A program made the position numbers and the translations under genes. The notes beneath the pieces are model-generated. The model worked only from the letters and a program-made list of their open reading frames with translations, made no database searches and was not told where the DNA came from. From Nocardioides sp. Root122 (lineage in GTDB: Bacteria; Actinomycetota; Actinomycetes; Propionibacteriales; Nocardioidaceae), in contig NZ_LMDE01000014.1 in NCBI RefSeq assembly GCF_001425025.1, positions 164,697 to 228,696 on the forward strand: a DNA stretch of 64,000 nucleotides, read 5' to 3'. This document shows, piece after piece, positions 53,256-61,385 of the stretch. Position 1 is the first letter of the stretch, and every line of letters starts with the position of its first letter.

Positions 53256-53645
53256 ATGCAAGCACTGGTCATCGACGACTCCCGCACGATGCGGATGGTC
53301 CTGCGACGACAGCTGGAACTGCTGGGCTACGGCATCCTGGAGGCCGGGGACGGTCAACAGGCCCTCGAGGTCCTCGCCGCCCACGCCGACGCGCCTCCGG
53401 TGCTCGCGACCGTGGACTGGAACATGCCGGTCATGAACGGGCTCGAGTTCGTCAAGGCCGTCCGGGCCGAGGCCGCCCTGCGCGACGTCACCTTGATGAT
53501 GGTGACGACCGAGTCCGAGCACGGGCAGATCGTGCGTGCGCTGGCCGCCGGCGCCCACGAGTACCTCATCAAGCCGTTCACGAGCGACGCGCTGGTCGAC
53601 AAGCTCGACTACCTCGGGCTCAACCCGCAGAGGAGCGTCGCATGA
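53256..53645 (+). CDS. CheY-like response regulator (1)
   Basis: A single receiver domain of 129 residues. The acidic pair is IDDS, the phospho-acceptor Asp is in VDWNMPVMNG, and the conserved Thr/Lys are VTTES and IKPF. There is no output domain. ATG 53256 lies 1 bp after cheR and the stop overlaps the CheX gene (ATGAGC). It is one of two CheY proteins in the operon; both have the rare D-W-N-M-P active-site sequence, so they probably share the same phosphatase or partner. Confidence 0.92.
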   Translation: MQALVIDDSRTMRMVLRRQLELLGYGILEAGDGQQALEVLAAHADAPPVLATVDWNMPVMNGLEFVKAVRAEAALRDVTLMMVTTESEHGQIVRALAAGAHEYLIKPFTSDALVDKLDYLGLNPQRSVA

Positions 53646-54127
53646 GCGTCATCGCACCCGAGTCGCCGGTCACCGCCCACGACCTCCAGGTCTTCGGGGA
53701 GGAGGTGCTGACCGCCTTCCTCCTCGAGCAGGACCTCCCCGCCACGACGCAGCCGGACGCTGACGCCGGCTGGGTCCACGCCTCGATCGCCGTCACCGGT
53801 GGGTGGACCGGCCACATCACCCTCGAGGTCTCCCGGGCCGGCGCCGACGTGCTCACCCGCCGGATGCTGCTGGCGGAGGAGATCTCGCCCGAGGACGTCA
53901 CCGACGCCGTCGGCGAGCTCGTCAACGTCCTCGGCGGCAACGTCAAGGGCCTCCTCCTCGAGGAGAGTGCCCTCGGCCTGCCCCAGGTCCACACGTACGA
54001 CGAGCCGGCCCCCCGCCGTGCCGCCGTCGAGGTCTGCCACGCCGAGCTGGTGTGGGCAGGCCACCCCGTAGACGTCCGCGTCTGGCTCGACGAGCAGGAC
54101 GACACGACCCCAGGAGACAACTCATGA
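53642..54127 (+). CDS. CheX-like CheY-P phosphatase
   Basis: A 161-residue protein of the CheC/CheX family. The phosphatase signature DxxxExxN is intact as D88-E92-N95 in DAVGELVNVLGGNVKG, followed by a Gly-x-x-Lys. It probably dephosphorylates one or both CheY proteins and replaces CheZ, which actinobacteria lack. It overlaps cheY1 and cheY2 by 4 bp each. CheC would usually carry the motif twice; a single motif favours CheX. Confidence 0.85.
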   Translation: MSVIAPESPVTAHDLQVFGEEVLTAFLLEQDLPATTQPDADAGWVHASIAVTGGWTGHITLEVSRAGADVLTRRMLLAEEISPEDVTDAVGELVNVLGGNVKGLLLEESALGLPQVHTYDEPAPRRAAVEVCHAELVWAGHPVDVRVWLDEQDDTTPGDNS

Positions 54128-54486
54128 AGATCCTCATCGCCGACGACAGCCGTGTCATGCGGCAGATCGTCATCCGCACCTTGCGCCAGGCCGGCTACGA
54201 CGGCCACGAGCTCATCGAGGCCGGCAACGGCGCCGAGGCGCTCGACCTGGTCCAGAGCGAGGCTCCGGACCTCGTCCTGTCGGACTGGAACATGCCGGAG
54301 ATGACCGGCATCGAGCTGCTGCGGGCCCTGCGCTCGGCGAACCAGGACGTGCCGTTCGGCTTCGTCACCTCGGAGGGAACGCCCGAGATGCGCACGATCG
54401 CCGAGGAGTCGGGAGCGCTGTTCCTGCTCGCCAAGCCCTTCACGCCCGACTCCCTGCGCGACCACCTCGACGCGGTGGTCGCATGA
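54124..54486 (+). CDS. CheY-like response regulator (2)
   Basis: A single receiver domain of 120 residues. IADDSRVMRQIV contains the acidic pair, LSDWNMPEMTG contains the phospho-acceptor, and VTSEG and LAKPF complete the site. It lies between two CheX-like genes with 4-bp overlaps on both sides. It differs enough from CheY1 that one may drive the motor switch and the other act as a phosphate sink or have another target. Confidence 0.92.
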   Translation: MKILIADDSRVMRQIVIRTLRQAGYDGHELIEAGNGAEALDLVQSEAPDLVLSDWNMPEMTGIELLRALRSANQDVPFGFVTSEGTPEMRTIAEESGALFLLAKPFTPDSLRDHLDAVVA

Positions 54487-54989
54487 GCACCGCCTCCGAG
54501 TGGGTGCTGACCCCCGTCCCCACCCCGCTCGACGCCCGCGAGCTCCTCTCCGGCCTCCTCGGTCGCGAGGTCACCGTGCAGCAGGTGACGTCGGCCTTCG
54601 TCGGTGACGTCGGCGCCGGGACGACGTACGCCGTCTACCAGGACGACCAGGCGCGCACCCGCGCCGTCGCCGTGATGGACCTGAAGATGTCGGCGTACGC
54701 CGGTGCGGCGATCGGCCTGATGCCGGTGGGCGCCGCCGAGATCGCGATCGAGGAGAGCGAGCTCCCGCCGGTCATGAAGGAGAACCTCTACGAGGTGCTC
54801 AACGTGCTCGCCGCGCTGCTCAACGCCCCGGACTGCCCCCACGTCAAGCTCACCTCGGTGACGCACGTCGGCGCCTCGCCGGAGGCCGAGGTGGCGGCGC
54901 ACGCCACGGCGGTCGGCCGCCGTCTGGACCTGGAGGTCTCGGTGCCGCAGTTCGGCACCGGGAAGCTCTCGATCGTCGGGCTCAAGTAG
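54483..54989 (+). CDS. Divergent CheC/CheX-like protein, last gene of the che operon
   Basis: A 168-residue protein not firmly assigned. The helix MKENLYEVLNVLAALLNA contains ExxN (E104, N107), the catalytic pair of CheC/CheX phosphatases, although the preceding Asp/Ser is Glu. The beta-rich flanks (AVAVMDLKMSAYAGAAIGL and LDLEVSVPQFGTGKLSIVG) fit the same two-layer fold. It overlaps cheY2 by 4 bp. A second CheY-P phosphatase or an inactive adaptor for CheY2 are both possible. Confidence 0.55.
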   Translation: MSTASEWVLTPVPTPLDARELLSGLLGREVTVQQVTSAFVGDVGAGTTYAVYQDDQARTRAVAVMDLKMSAYAGAAIGLMPVGAAEIAIEESELPPVMKENLYEVLNVLAALLNAPDCPHVKLTSVTHVGASPEAEVAAHATAVGRRLDLEVSVPQFGTGKLSIVGLK

Positions 54990-55069
54990 CCGCCATCTGT
55001 CCCTGGGGACCGTCACCCGTAGGGGTGGCTCGGCTGGAGGCATCTGCGGGCCTCCGGTAGACAGGCGCC

Positions 55070-55873
55070 ATGACGGATCTGGGAGGGACGTCGGAGTCGG
55101 TCTCGTTCGTGGGCGAGTGGCACGGACCAGTCGTGGCCACGTCGGTCCACGCGGGACACGAGCTCCGGCCGGAGATCGCAGAGGCGATGGTGCTCGACGA
55201 GGCCGAACGGTTCCGCGAGGAGGACCCGCACACCGACCGCATCGCGTCGGTCGTGCCCGACCGGGTGCTGACCGCGCGCTCGCGCTTCGAGGCCGACCTC
55301 AACCGCCCGCGGCGCGAGGCGGTCTACCGCACGCCCGAGGACTGCTGGGGGCTCGAGGTCTGGCGCGACGGCACGCTGTCCGACGAGCTCTTCGAGGGCA
55401 GCCTGGCGACCTACGACGCCTTCTACGACGCCCTGGCCCCGCGCCTCGACGCGCTGGCCGAGCGCGGTCCCTTCGTGCTGCTCGACGTGCACTCCTACAA
55501 CCACCGGCGTGACGGCGCCGAGGCACCGCCCGCCCCGCCGGAGGACAACCCGGAGGTCAACGTCGGCACCGGCAGCCTCGACCACGAGCTCTTCGGGCCG
55601 CTCGTCGAGCGGTTCATGCACGACCTGCGCGACGCCTCGCTGGGCTGCGGTCCGCTCGACGCCCGCGAGAACGTCGCCTTCGAGGGCCGCAACCTCGCGT
55701 GGTGGGTGCACGACCGCTACCCCCGGGTGGGCTGCGTCCTGGCGCTGGAGTTCAAGAAGACGTTCATGGACGAGTGGTCCGGCGAGCTCGACGAGCGCCG
55801 GCTCCGGGCCGCCCAGGACGGGCTCTCGGCCGCGCTGCCCGGGCTGCACGACGAGCTCGAGCGGCTGAGGTGA
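55070..55873 (+). CDS. N-formylglutamate amidohydrolase-family protein
   Basis: A 267-residue predicted metal-dependent hydrolase of the FGase (HutG-like) family. THE family blocks are SVHAGHELRPE, ARSRFEADLNRPRREAVY and LLDVHSYNHRRDG, which carry the His, Asp and Glu metal ligands. It is the first gene of a tight three-gene operon with a DUF1704 metallopeptidase and an ATP-grasp ligase; no histidine-degradation gene is present, so hydrolysis of an N-formyl or amide bond in another small peptide-like compound is more likely. A small hairpin (55036-55055) lies upstream. Confidence 0.85.
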   Translation: MTDLGGTSESVSFVGEWHGPVVATSVHAGHELRPEIAEAMVLDEAERFREEDPHTDRIASVVPDRVLTARSRFEADLNRPRREAVYRTPEDCWGLEVWRDGTLSDELFEGSLATYDAFYDALAPRLDALAERGPFVLLDVHSYNHRRDGAEAPPAPPEDNPEVNVGTGSLDHELFGPLVERFMHDLRDASLGCGPLDARENVAFEGRNLAWWVHDRYPRVGCVLALEFKKTFMDEWSGELDERRLRAAQDGLSAALPGLHDELERLR

Positions 55874-55880
55874 GCGCGCC

Positions 55881-57059
55881 GTGAGCGAGGAGCCCGGGCA
55901 TCCCGGGCCCGCGGCCGCCGACCTCGCCGTCGACCACCGGCTCTCGCTGCTGGCGCAGAGCTTCCGCTTCCTCCTCGACATCACCCCCGTCGACGCCGAC
56001 GACCTGCGCGACGGCTTCCTCGAGGGCCACGACGACGCGCCCGAGTTCACCTACCGCGAGCTGGAGGCGGACCCCGCCGTCGTACGCGCCGAGCTCGACG
56101 ACATCGACCCCGGCACGGTCGAGGACCCGGTGCTCGGGCAGCTGCTGCGGGCCAAGCACCGCGAGATGGAGCTCCAGCTCGACATGCTCGAGGCCCGCGA
56201 CACCGACGACTTCCTGCCCCTGAGCGTCGAGCTCTACGGCGGTGTCTCGCCGTCGCTGCGCGACCAGGCCGAGGCGCTGCTCGCCGGCATCACCCGCACC
56301 GAGCCGACCGACGAGCCCCTGGACGCCGCGGAGTTCCTCGCGCTGGCCGAGGCGGAGATCGCCCACTACCGCGAGGCGGACCCCGACCTCGCGATGCACG
56401 CCGAGGTGCGGCCCGACGTCAACGGTGTGATGGTGTCCGGCGACGTGCTGCTGATCGGCCCGGAGACCAAGGTGCAGCGCGCCCGGGCCCAGGCCCTGCT
56501 CCACCACGAGGTCGGCACCCACCTGGTCACCCAGGCCAACGGCAGCCACCAGCTGATCAAGGTGCTCGGTGTCGGCCTCGCCGGCTACGACGAGACCCAG
56601 GAGGGTCTCGCGGTGCTCGCCGAGATCGCCTGTGGCGGCCTCACCGCCTTCCGCCTGCGCCAGCTGGCCAGCCGGGTCCTCACCGTGCACCGGATGATCG
56701 GTGGCGCCACCTTCGCGGAGGCGCACGAGGCCCTGGTGGCCGACGACTTCCCCGCCGCGAGCGCCTGGACGACGGTCATGCGCGTCTACCGCTCGGGCGG
56801 GATGACCAAGGACGCGATCTACCTGCGCGGCCTCGTCGAGCTGCTCGAGCACCTCGGGGCGGGCGGCTCGCTCGACCAGCTCTGGCTCGGCAAGTTCTCG
56901 CTGCGCGACCTGCCCCTGATCGGTGACCTGGAGTCCCGTGGCCTGCTGCGGCCGCCACGGGTGCTCCCCCGCTACCTGCACGACCCGACGTCGCACGCCA
57001 ACCTGGCCCGTGCCGCCGGCACCCATGATCTCGGGACACTCCTGGAGGGACACGCATGA
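55881..57059 (+). CDS. DUF1704 (QEGLA-motif) MATCAP-like metallopeptidase
   Basis: A 392-residue protein. The zinc motif is HExxxH as HEVGTH (H209, E210, H214), and QEGLA supplies E241. This arrangement is that of the DUF1704 family, related to the eukaryotic tubulin tyrosine carboxypeptidases (MATCAP), and annotated in bacteria as flavohemoglobin expression-modulating QEGLA protein. It is probably a carboxypeptidase for a small or peptide substrate. It overlaps the ATP-grasp gene by 4 bp and starts 7 bp after the amidohydrolase. Confidence 0.85.
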   Translation: MSEEPGHPGPAAADLAVDHRLSLLAQSFRFLLDITPVDADDLRDGFLEGHDDAPEFTYRELEADPAVVRAELDDIDPGTVEDPVLGQLLRAKHREMELQLDMLEARDTDDFLPLSVELYGGVSPSLRDQAEALLAGITRTEPTDEPLDAAEFLALAEAEIAHYREADPDLAMHAEVRPDVNGVMVSGDVLLIGPETKVQRARAQALLHHEVGTHLVTQANGSHQLIKVLGVGLAGYDETQEGLAVLAEIACGGLTAFRLRQLASRVLTVHRMIGGATFAEAHEALVADDFPAASAWTTVMRVYRSGGMTKDAIYLRGLVELLEHLGAGGSLDQLWLGKFSLRDLPLIGDLESRGLLRPPRVLPRYLHDPTSHANLARAAGTHDLGTLLEGHA

Positions 57060-58096
57060 AGATCGGATTCGTCGTCAACGACATCGAGACGGAGAAGGCG
57101 GAGTACACCACCAACCGCCTCGCGCTGGCCGCCAAGGAGATGGGGCACGAGGCCTGGTACATGGGCATCGGCGACTTCGCCTACGAGCCCGACGGCTCGC
57201 TGAGCACCAAGGCGCGCGCCGGCCACGCCAAGTCGTACCGCTCCCTCGAGCGCCACCTGGCCGACGTGCAGAAGCCGGACGTCGAGCAGCTCATCGGGAT
57301 GGACGAGTTCGACGTGGTGATGCTGCGCAACGACCCGGCCGACGACGCCGAGACCGACCCGTGGCGCAACAACGCCGGCGTGGCCTTCGGCCAGCTGATC
57401 GCCACCTCGGGAGTGCTCGTCGTCAACGACCCGACGAGCCTGGCCAACGCGCTGTCCAAGGCCTACTTCCAGCACTTCCCGGAGATCGTGCGCCCGCGCA
57501 CGCTCATCTCGCGCGACGAGGACATGATCGAGGCGTTCATCGGCGACCTCGGCGGCAAGGCAGTGCTCAAGCCGCTGCAGGGCTCGGGCGGCACCGGGGT
57601 CTTCCTCATCGACCGCAAGGAGTCGCCGAACCTCAAGCAGATCATCGAGGCGATCTCGCGCGACGGCTACGTCGTGACGCAGGAGTTCCTGCCCGAGGCC
57701 GTCAACGGCGACGTACGGCTCTTCGTGATGAACGGCGAGCCGCTGGAGGTCAACGGTGAGTACGCCGCCTTCCGGCGCACGCCCTCCACCAAGGACATCC
57801 GCTCCAACATGTCCGCCGGCGGCAAGGCCGAGAAGGTCAAGGTGACCGACGAGATGCTGCAGATGGTCGAGGTCGTGCGGCCCAAGCTGGTGGCGGACGG
57901 GATGTTCCTCGTCGGCCTCGACATCGTCGGCGACAAGCTGATGGAGATCAACGTCTTCAGCCCCGGCGGCCTCGGCAGCGCGCAGAGCCTCTACGAGACC
58001 AACTTCGCCCCGGCGATCATCGCCGAGCTCGAGCGGAAGGTGAACATCCGCCGGCACTACCCGGAGATCGACAACCGGCGCCTGGCCACCAGCTGA
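57056..58096 (+). CDS. Glutathione synthetase-like ATP-grasp ligase
   Basis: A 346-residue ATP-grasp enzyme. LNDP- and LRNDPADD-type N-terminal blocks, PRTLISRD, the flexible glycine loop LKPLQGSGGTGVFLI and the metal-binding end GLDIVGDKLMEINVFSPGG follow the GshB pattern. It would join a carboxylate to an amine using ATP. Actinobacteria of this type generally use mycothiol and not glutathione, so the product is probably another peptide-like compound, possibly processed by the two upstream hydrolases. Confidence 0.88.
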   Translation: MKIGFVVNDIETEKAEYTTNRLALAAKEMGHEAWYMGIGDFAYEPDGSLSTKARAGHAKSYRSLERHLADVQKPDVEQLIGMDEFDVVMLRNDPADDAETDPWRNNAGVAFGQLIATSGVLVVNDPTSLANALSKAYFQHFPEIVRPRTLISRDEDMIEAFIGDLGGKAVLKPLQGSGGTGVFLIDRKESPNLKQIIEAISRDGYVVTQEFLPEAVNGDVRLFVMNGEPLEVNGEYAAFRRTPSTKDIRSNMSAGGKAEKVKVTDEMLQMVEVVRPKLVADGMFLVGLDIVGDKLMEINVFSPGGLGSAQSLYETNFAPAIIAELERKVNIRRHYPEIDNRRLATS

Positions 58097-58106
58097 GGCA
58101 GCGGCC

Positions 58107-58790
58107 TCAGCGCATGAGCGGCGGGTGGAGGGTCCGGACGGCGCCGACCCGGTAGAGGCGGGCCGGTCGACCCCCGTCGCGTGTGGTGGTGGCGCCGGTG
58201 GGCTCCAGGAAGCCGTCGGTCCCGGTGACCTTGCGGTGGAAGTTGCGCGGGTCGATCTCGACGCCCCACACCACCTCGTAGACCCGCCGCAGCTCGGTGA
58301 CGGTGAACTCCGGCGGGCAGAAGGCGGCCGCGAGCGGGGTGTACTCCAGCTTGGCGCGGGCGCGCTCGACGCCGTCGCGCAGGATCGTCGCGTGGTCGAA
58401 GGCGAGAGCGTCGTCGGCGGCCAGGTCGGCGACCGGCTGCCAGCGCGCCTCGGCCGCGTCGCTGCCGGCCGTCGGGGTCGGCAGGTCGGCGGCGAGGGCG
58501 ACGTAGGCCACGGTCACGGTGCGCATGCGCGGGTCGCGGTGCGGGTCGCCGTACGACGCGAGCTGCTCGAGGTGGAAGTGGTCCGAGGTCAGCCCGGTCT
58601 CCTCCAGCAGCTCGCGGGACGCGGCGGTGGCCAGGTCCTCGTCGGGCTGGAGGAAGCCACCGGGGAGCGCCCACTCGCCGGCGAAGGGCTCCTCGCCGCG
58701 ACGGACGGTGAGCGCCTGGAGCCGGTCGTCGCGGACCGTCAGGACCACGAGGTCGACGGTCACGGCGACGGGAGGACGGGCGGTGGACAT
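58107..58790 (-). CDS. NrtR-type Nudix regulator
   Basis: A 227-residue protein. The Nudix domain (1-140) has a complete Nudix box, G-x5-E-x7-REL-x-EE-x-GL, from GGFLQPDEDLATAASRELLE onward, so hydrolysis of ADP-ribose or a relative is possible. The C-terminal winged helix (about 150-227, FTVTELRRVYEVVWGVEIDPRNFHRKV split by a turn) is that of NrtR, a repressor of NAD metabolism genes. TACTCT lies 6 nt before the ATG on the minus strand. It diverges from an SPFH gene and an NAD-kinase-like gene, and paired palindromes lie between them. Confidence 0.88.
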   Translation of the reverse strand: MSTARPPVAVTVDLVVLTVRDDRLQALTVRRGEEPFAGEWALPGGFLQPDEDLATAASRELLEETGLTSDHFHLEQLASYGDPHRDPRMRTVTVAYVALAADLPTPTAGSDAAEARWQPVADLAADDALAFDHATILRDGVERARAKLEYTPLAAAFCPPEFTVTELRRVYEVVWGVEIDPRNFHRKVTGTDGFLEPTGATTTRDGGRPARLYRVGAVRTLHPPLMR

Positions 58791-58811
58791 GGGGCGAGAG
58801 TACCCCTTCTT

Positions 58812-58855
58812 GTCAACTTGACGTTTAGGGCCGCGGACCTTATCGTCATAGTGAC
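58812..58855. promoter_or_regulatory. Paired GTCA-N3-TGAC operators over the SPFH promoter
   Basis: GTCA-ACT-TGAC (58812-58822) and GTCA-TAG-TGAC (58845-58855) lie 33 bp apart, about three helical turns. They overlap a good promoter for the plus strand: -35 TTGACG (58818-58823), 17-bp spacer, -10 TATCGT (58841-58846). Binding by the divergent NrtR-type protein is inferred. Confidence 0.65.
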
Positions 58856-58877
58856 ATTAATCGACGAGGAGGCACTC

Positions 58878-59897
58878 ATGGCCCACATCTCCCGCTACCC
58901 GTTCGTGCGGCACCTGCGCGGGTCCGGCACGACCTACGTGGAGCAGATCCGCAACGGCCGGACGATCCGGGGCGGCGTCGGTGCCGCCTTCTGGTTCCGG
59001 CCGCTGAGCGCGGTGCTCAACGAGGTGCCGGTCGACGACCGCGAGCTGCCGCTGCTCTTCCACGCCCGCACCAGCGACTTCCAGGACGTCACCGTGCAGG
59101 CGACCGTCACCTACCGGGTCACCGACCCGGCCGTGGCGGCCGGCCGCATCGACTTCTCCCTCGACCCCGAGAAGGGCACCTGGCGCGCCACCCCGCTAGA
59201 GCAGGTCGCCGGGCTGCTGGTCGAGTCCGCCCAGCAGTACGCCATCGACCTGCTCGCCACGGTCGACCTCGCCGCTGCGATGGCGGGCGGCGTCGGTCCG
59301 GTGCGCACCGTCATCGCCGACGGGCTGCGCGGCGACGAGCGCCTCGCCGAGACCGGCATCGCGGTCGTCGGCGTCCGGGTGGTGGCGCTGCGCCCGGAGC
59401 CCGAGGTGGAGAAGGCGCTGCGCACCCCGACCCGCGAGCAGGTCCAGCAGGAGGCCGACCGGGCGACCTTCGAGCGCCGCGCGGTGGCGGTCGAGCGTGA
59501 ACGGGCCATCGGCGAGAACGAGCTGCAGACCCAGATCGAGCTGGCGCGCCGGGAGGAGCAGCTGGTCAGCCAGCGCGGTGCCAACGCCCGCCGTGAGGCC
59601 GAGGAGAGCGCCGCCGCCGGCGCGATCGCGGCCGAGTCGGAGGCACGTCGGACGGTGACGCTGGCCGAGGCCCGCGCCGAGGGCACGCGGCTCGCCGGTG
59701 CGGCGCAGGGTGAGGCCGAGGCGGCCCGCGTGGCGGCGTACGCCGACGTCTCCGAGGCGGTCCTGATGGCCCTCGCCGTCAAGGAGCTGGCCGCCAACCT
59801 GCCCCGGATCGAGTCGCTGGTGCTGAGCCCCGACCTGGTCACCCGGGCCCTCACCCAGCTCGGCAGCACGAAGGCGGGAGCGGGGGCGGAGTCGTGA
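58878..59897 (+). CDS. SPFH/band 7 domain protein
   Basis: A 339-residue protein of the stomatin/flotillin superfamily. Residues 20-190 form the SPFH domain (ELPLLFHARTSDFQDVTVQATVTYRVTDP), and 190-290 form an Ala/Glu/Arg coiled coil with AQGEAEAARVAAYADV near the end. No transmembrane helix is evident, so it may assemble on the membrane face or in the cytoplasm. ATG 58878 follows GAGGAGG. It overlaps the NAD-kinase-like gene by 4 bp. The link of an SPFH protein with NrtR and an NAD-kinase homologue suggests a role in NAD-responsive stress. Confidence 0.88.
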   Translation: MAHISRYPFVRHLRGSGTTYVEQIRNGRTIRGGVGAAFWFRPLSAVLNEVPVDDRELPLLFHARTSDFQDVTVQATVTYRVTDPAVAAGRIDFSLDPEKGTWRATPLEQVAGLLVESAQQYAIDLLATVDLAAAMAGGVGPVRTVIADGLRGDERLAETGIAVVGVRVVALRPEPEVEKALRTPTREQVQQEADRATFERRAVAVERERAIGENELQTQIELARREEQLVSQRGANARREAEESAAAGAIAAESEARRTVTLAEARAEGTRLAGAAQGEAEAARVAAYADVSEAVLMALAVKELAANLPRIESLVLSPDLVTRALTQLGSTKAGAGAES

Positions 59898-60772
59898 GCC
59901 TCGCGCCCCGGGTGGTGGTCGTGCACCGCCGCACGGAGTACGACGAGCTGCTCGCCACGCACGGCACCCGGGGCCAGGCGGCGTTCTTCCTCGGCACCCG
60001 AGGCCGCGACATCGCCGAGCTCGAGGACCGGCACCGGCTGACGCAGCGGGCGCTCGACGCCGCCGCAGCGGCGGTGCCTGTCGACTGGCGGCGCGGGAGC
60101 GTGGAGCGGGCCGACGTGTCCCGCTTCCTGTTCTCGCCGGACGACGTCGTCGTGGTCGTCGGGCAGGACGGGCTGGTCGCCAACGTGGCGAAGTACCTCG
60201 ACGGCCAGCCTGTGATCGGCATCGACCCCGAGCCGGGGCACAACGCCGGGGTGCTGGTCGCCCACACGGTCGGCGACCTGGGCGACCTGCTCAGGTCGAC
60301 CGACCACGTGACCGAGCGCACGATGGTCCGCGCCGAGCTCGACGACGGGCAGCGGCTGCTGGCCCTCAACGAGGTGTTCCTCGGCCACCCCAGTCACCAG
60401 ACCGCGCGCTACGAGCTCAGCGTCCCGGGTGCCGGCGCCGAGGCGCAGGCGTCGTCGGGCCTCATCGTCGCGACGGGGACCGGCTCGACGGGCTGGTGCC
60501 GCTCGATCTGGCGTGAGCGGGGGAGCGGGCTGGCGCTGCCGGCGCCGGCCGATCCCCGCCTGGCGTGGTTCGTTCGGGAGGCGTGGCCCTCGCCGGCGAC
60601 CGGTGTCACCCTGACGGAGGGCGAGCTCGCCGGCGACGAGCTGGCACTCACCGTCCAGTCCGACCGGCTCGTCGCCTTCGGTGACGGGATCGAGGCCGAC
60701 TCGCTCACCCTGACCTGGGGTCAGACGGTGCGCATCGGCCGCGCCGACCGCGCACTGCGCCTGGTGGCCTGA
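59894..60772 (+). CDS. NAD-kinase-like protein
   Basis: A 292-residue protein related to ATP-NAD kinases. The hallmark GGDGT is GQDGL here, keeping the catalytic D92. GIDPEPGHNAGVL, ALNEVFLGH and VATGTGSTGW match the NE-D and TGST blocks of the family. It may phosphorylate NAD, or act as a sensor if the altered loop is inactive. GTG/ATG choice: the start is GTG 59894, overlapping the SPFH stop. It is the last gene of this pair and is followed by the second ACACGTGTCCG palindrome. Confidence 0.8.
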   Translation: MSLAPRVVVVHRRTEYDELLATHGTRGQAAFFLGTRGRDIAELEDRHRLTQRALDAAAAAVPVDWRRGSVERADVSRFLFSPDDVVVVVGQDGLVANVAKYLDGQPVIGIDPEPGHNAGVLVAHTVGDLGDLLRSTDHVTERTMVRAELDDGQRLLALNEVFLGHPSHQTARYELSVPGAGAEAQASSGLIVATGTGSTGWCRSIWRERGSGLALPAPADPRLAWFVREAWPSPATGVTLTEGELAGDELALTVQSDRLVAFGDGIEADSLTLTWGQTVRIGRADRALRLVA

Positions 60773-60806
60773 CCAGGTCCGGACTGCGGCGCCGGCCCGG
60801 CGGCGT

Positions 60807-60867
60807 ACACGTGTCCGAGAAGCCGCCCCTGAAGTCGGCCGCCAGGGGCAGGAAGTCGGACACGTGT
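60807..60867. repeat. Long-armed palindrome, ACACGTGTCCG family, copy B
   Basis: Perfect 12-bp arms ACACGTGTCCGA (60807-60818) and its complement (60856-60867) enclose an inner stem GCCCCTG (60825-60831) with CAGGGGC (60843-60849). It has the same outer arms and two-stem layout as 10400-10464 with different inner sequence. It lies between convergent genes. Confidence 0.8.
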
Positions 60868-60889
60868 GTGCCAGACTCGGGCAGACCTC

Positions 60890-61315
60890 CTACTCGATCA
60901 GCGGCGGTACGTCCTGCTCGCGAAGGTTACGAAGATGCCTCCGGATCTGATCGTTGATCTGTGACCGACGATCGACATCGTCATCCCACGCCCTGAGCAT
61001 CGCCATCAGCTCCTGTCCGCCATCAGGCCCCCAGAGATCCTCGTTGTCGCCGATGACCTCAAGCACGTACTGAGCTGATGCGTACGCTGGGTGGGTGCGG
61101 TCCATGCGATCGACTGCCCACCAGATGCCCTCCCACCGCCCACGCCACGGGAGCTGCTCGTACGGGGAGCCGACCTCGCGAACCGGGTGACCGAGCTCAG
61201 CGAGGACGTCGACGAGCCGCACGTCGCCTTGGAGTGCCTCCGTGGATGTCAGCGACGCCAGCTCTCGCAGCAGCGGGGAGTCGCGACCCTCGAACAGCCA
61301 CTGCGCCGCGACCAT
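60890..61315 (-). CDS. Hypothetical protein, candidate partner of the 64-residue toxin-tip-like gene
   Basis: A 141-residue acidic protein, not recognised. It has no signal peptide or membrane helix. Trp-rich stretches (AAQWLFEG, WRGRWEGIWWAVDRM) and a helical, charged C-terminus (RRSQINDQIRRHLRNLREQDVPPLIE, in two parts) give it the look of an immunity-type protein. ATG 61315 is the only plausible start; an upstream frame to 61504 overlaps the 64-residue gene and lacks a start. It lies 70 bp downstream of that gene. Function is inferred only from position and style. Confidence 0.5.
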   Translation of the reverse strand: MVAAQWLFEGRDSPLLRELASLTSTEALQGDVRLVDVLAELGHPVREVGSPYEQLPWRGRWEGIWWAVDRMDRTHPAYASAQYVLEVIGDNEDLWGPDGGQELMAMLRAWDDDVDRRSQINDQIRRHLRNLREQDVPPLIE

Positions 61316-61385
61316 CGGCAGGTCGCGATCCGGGATCGTGCGCCCGTGTGACGCCTGTTCTGTTCGGGCGTGACGTGATGCTCGC

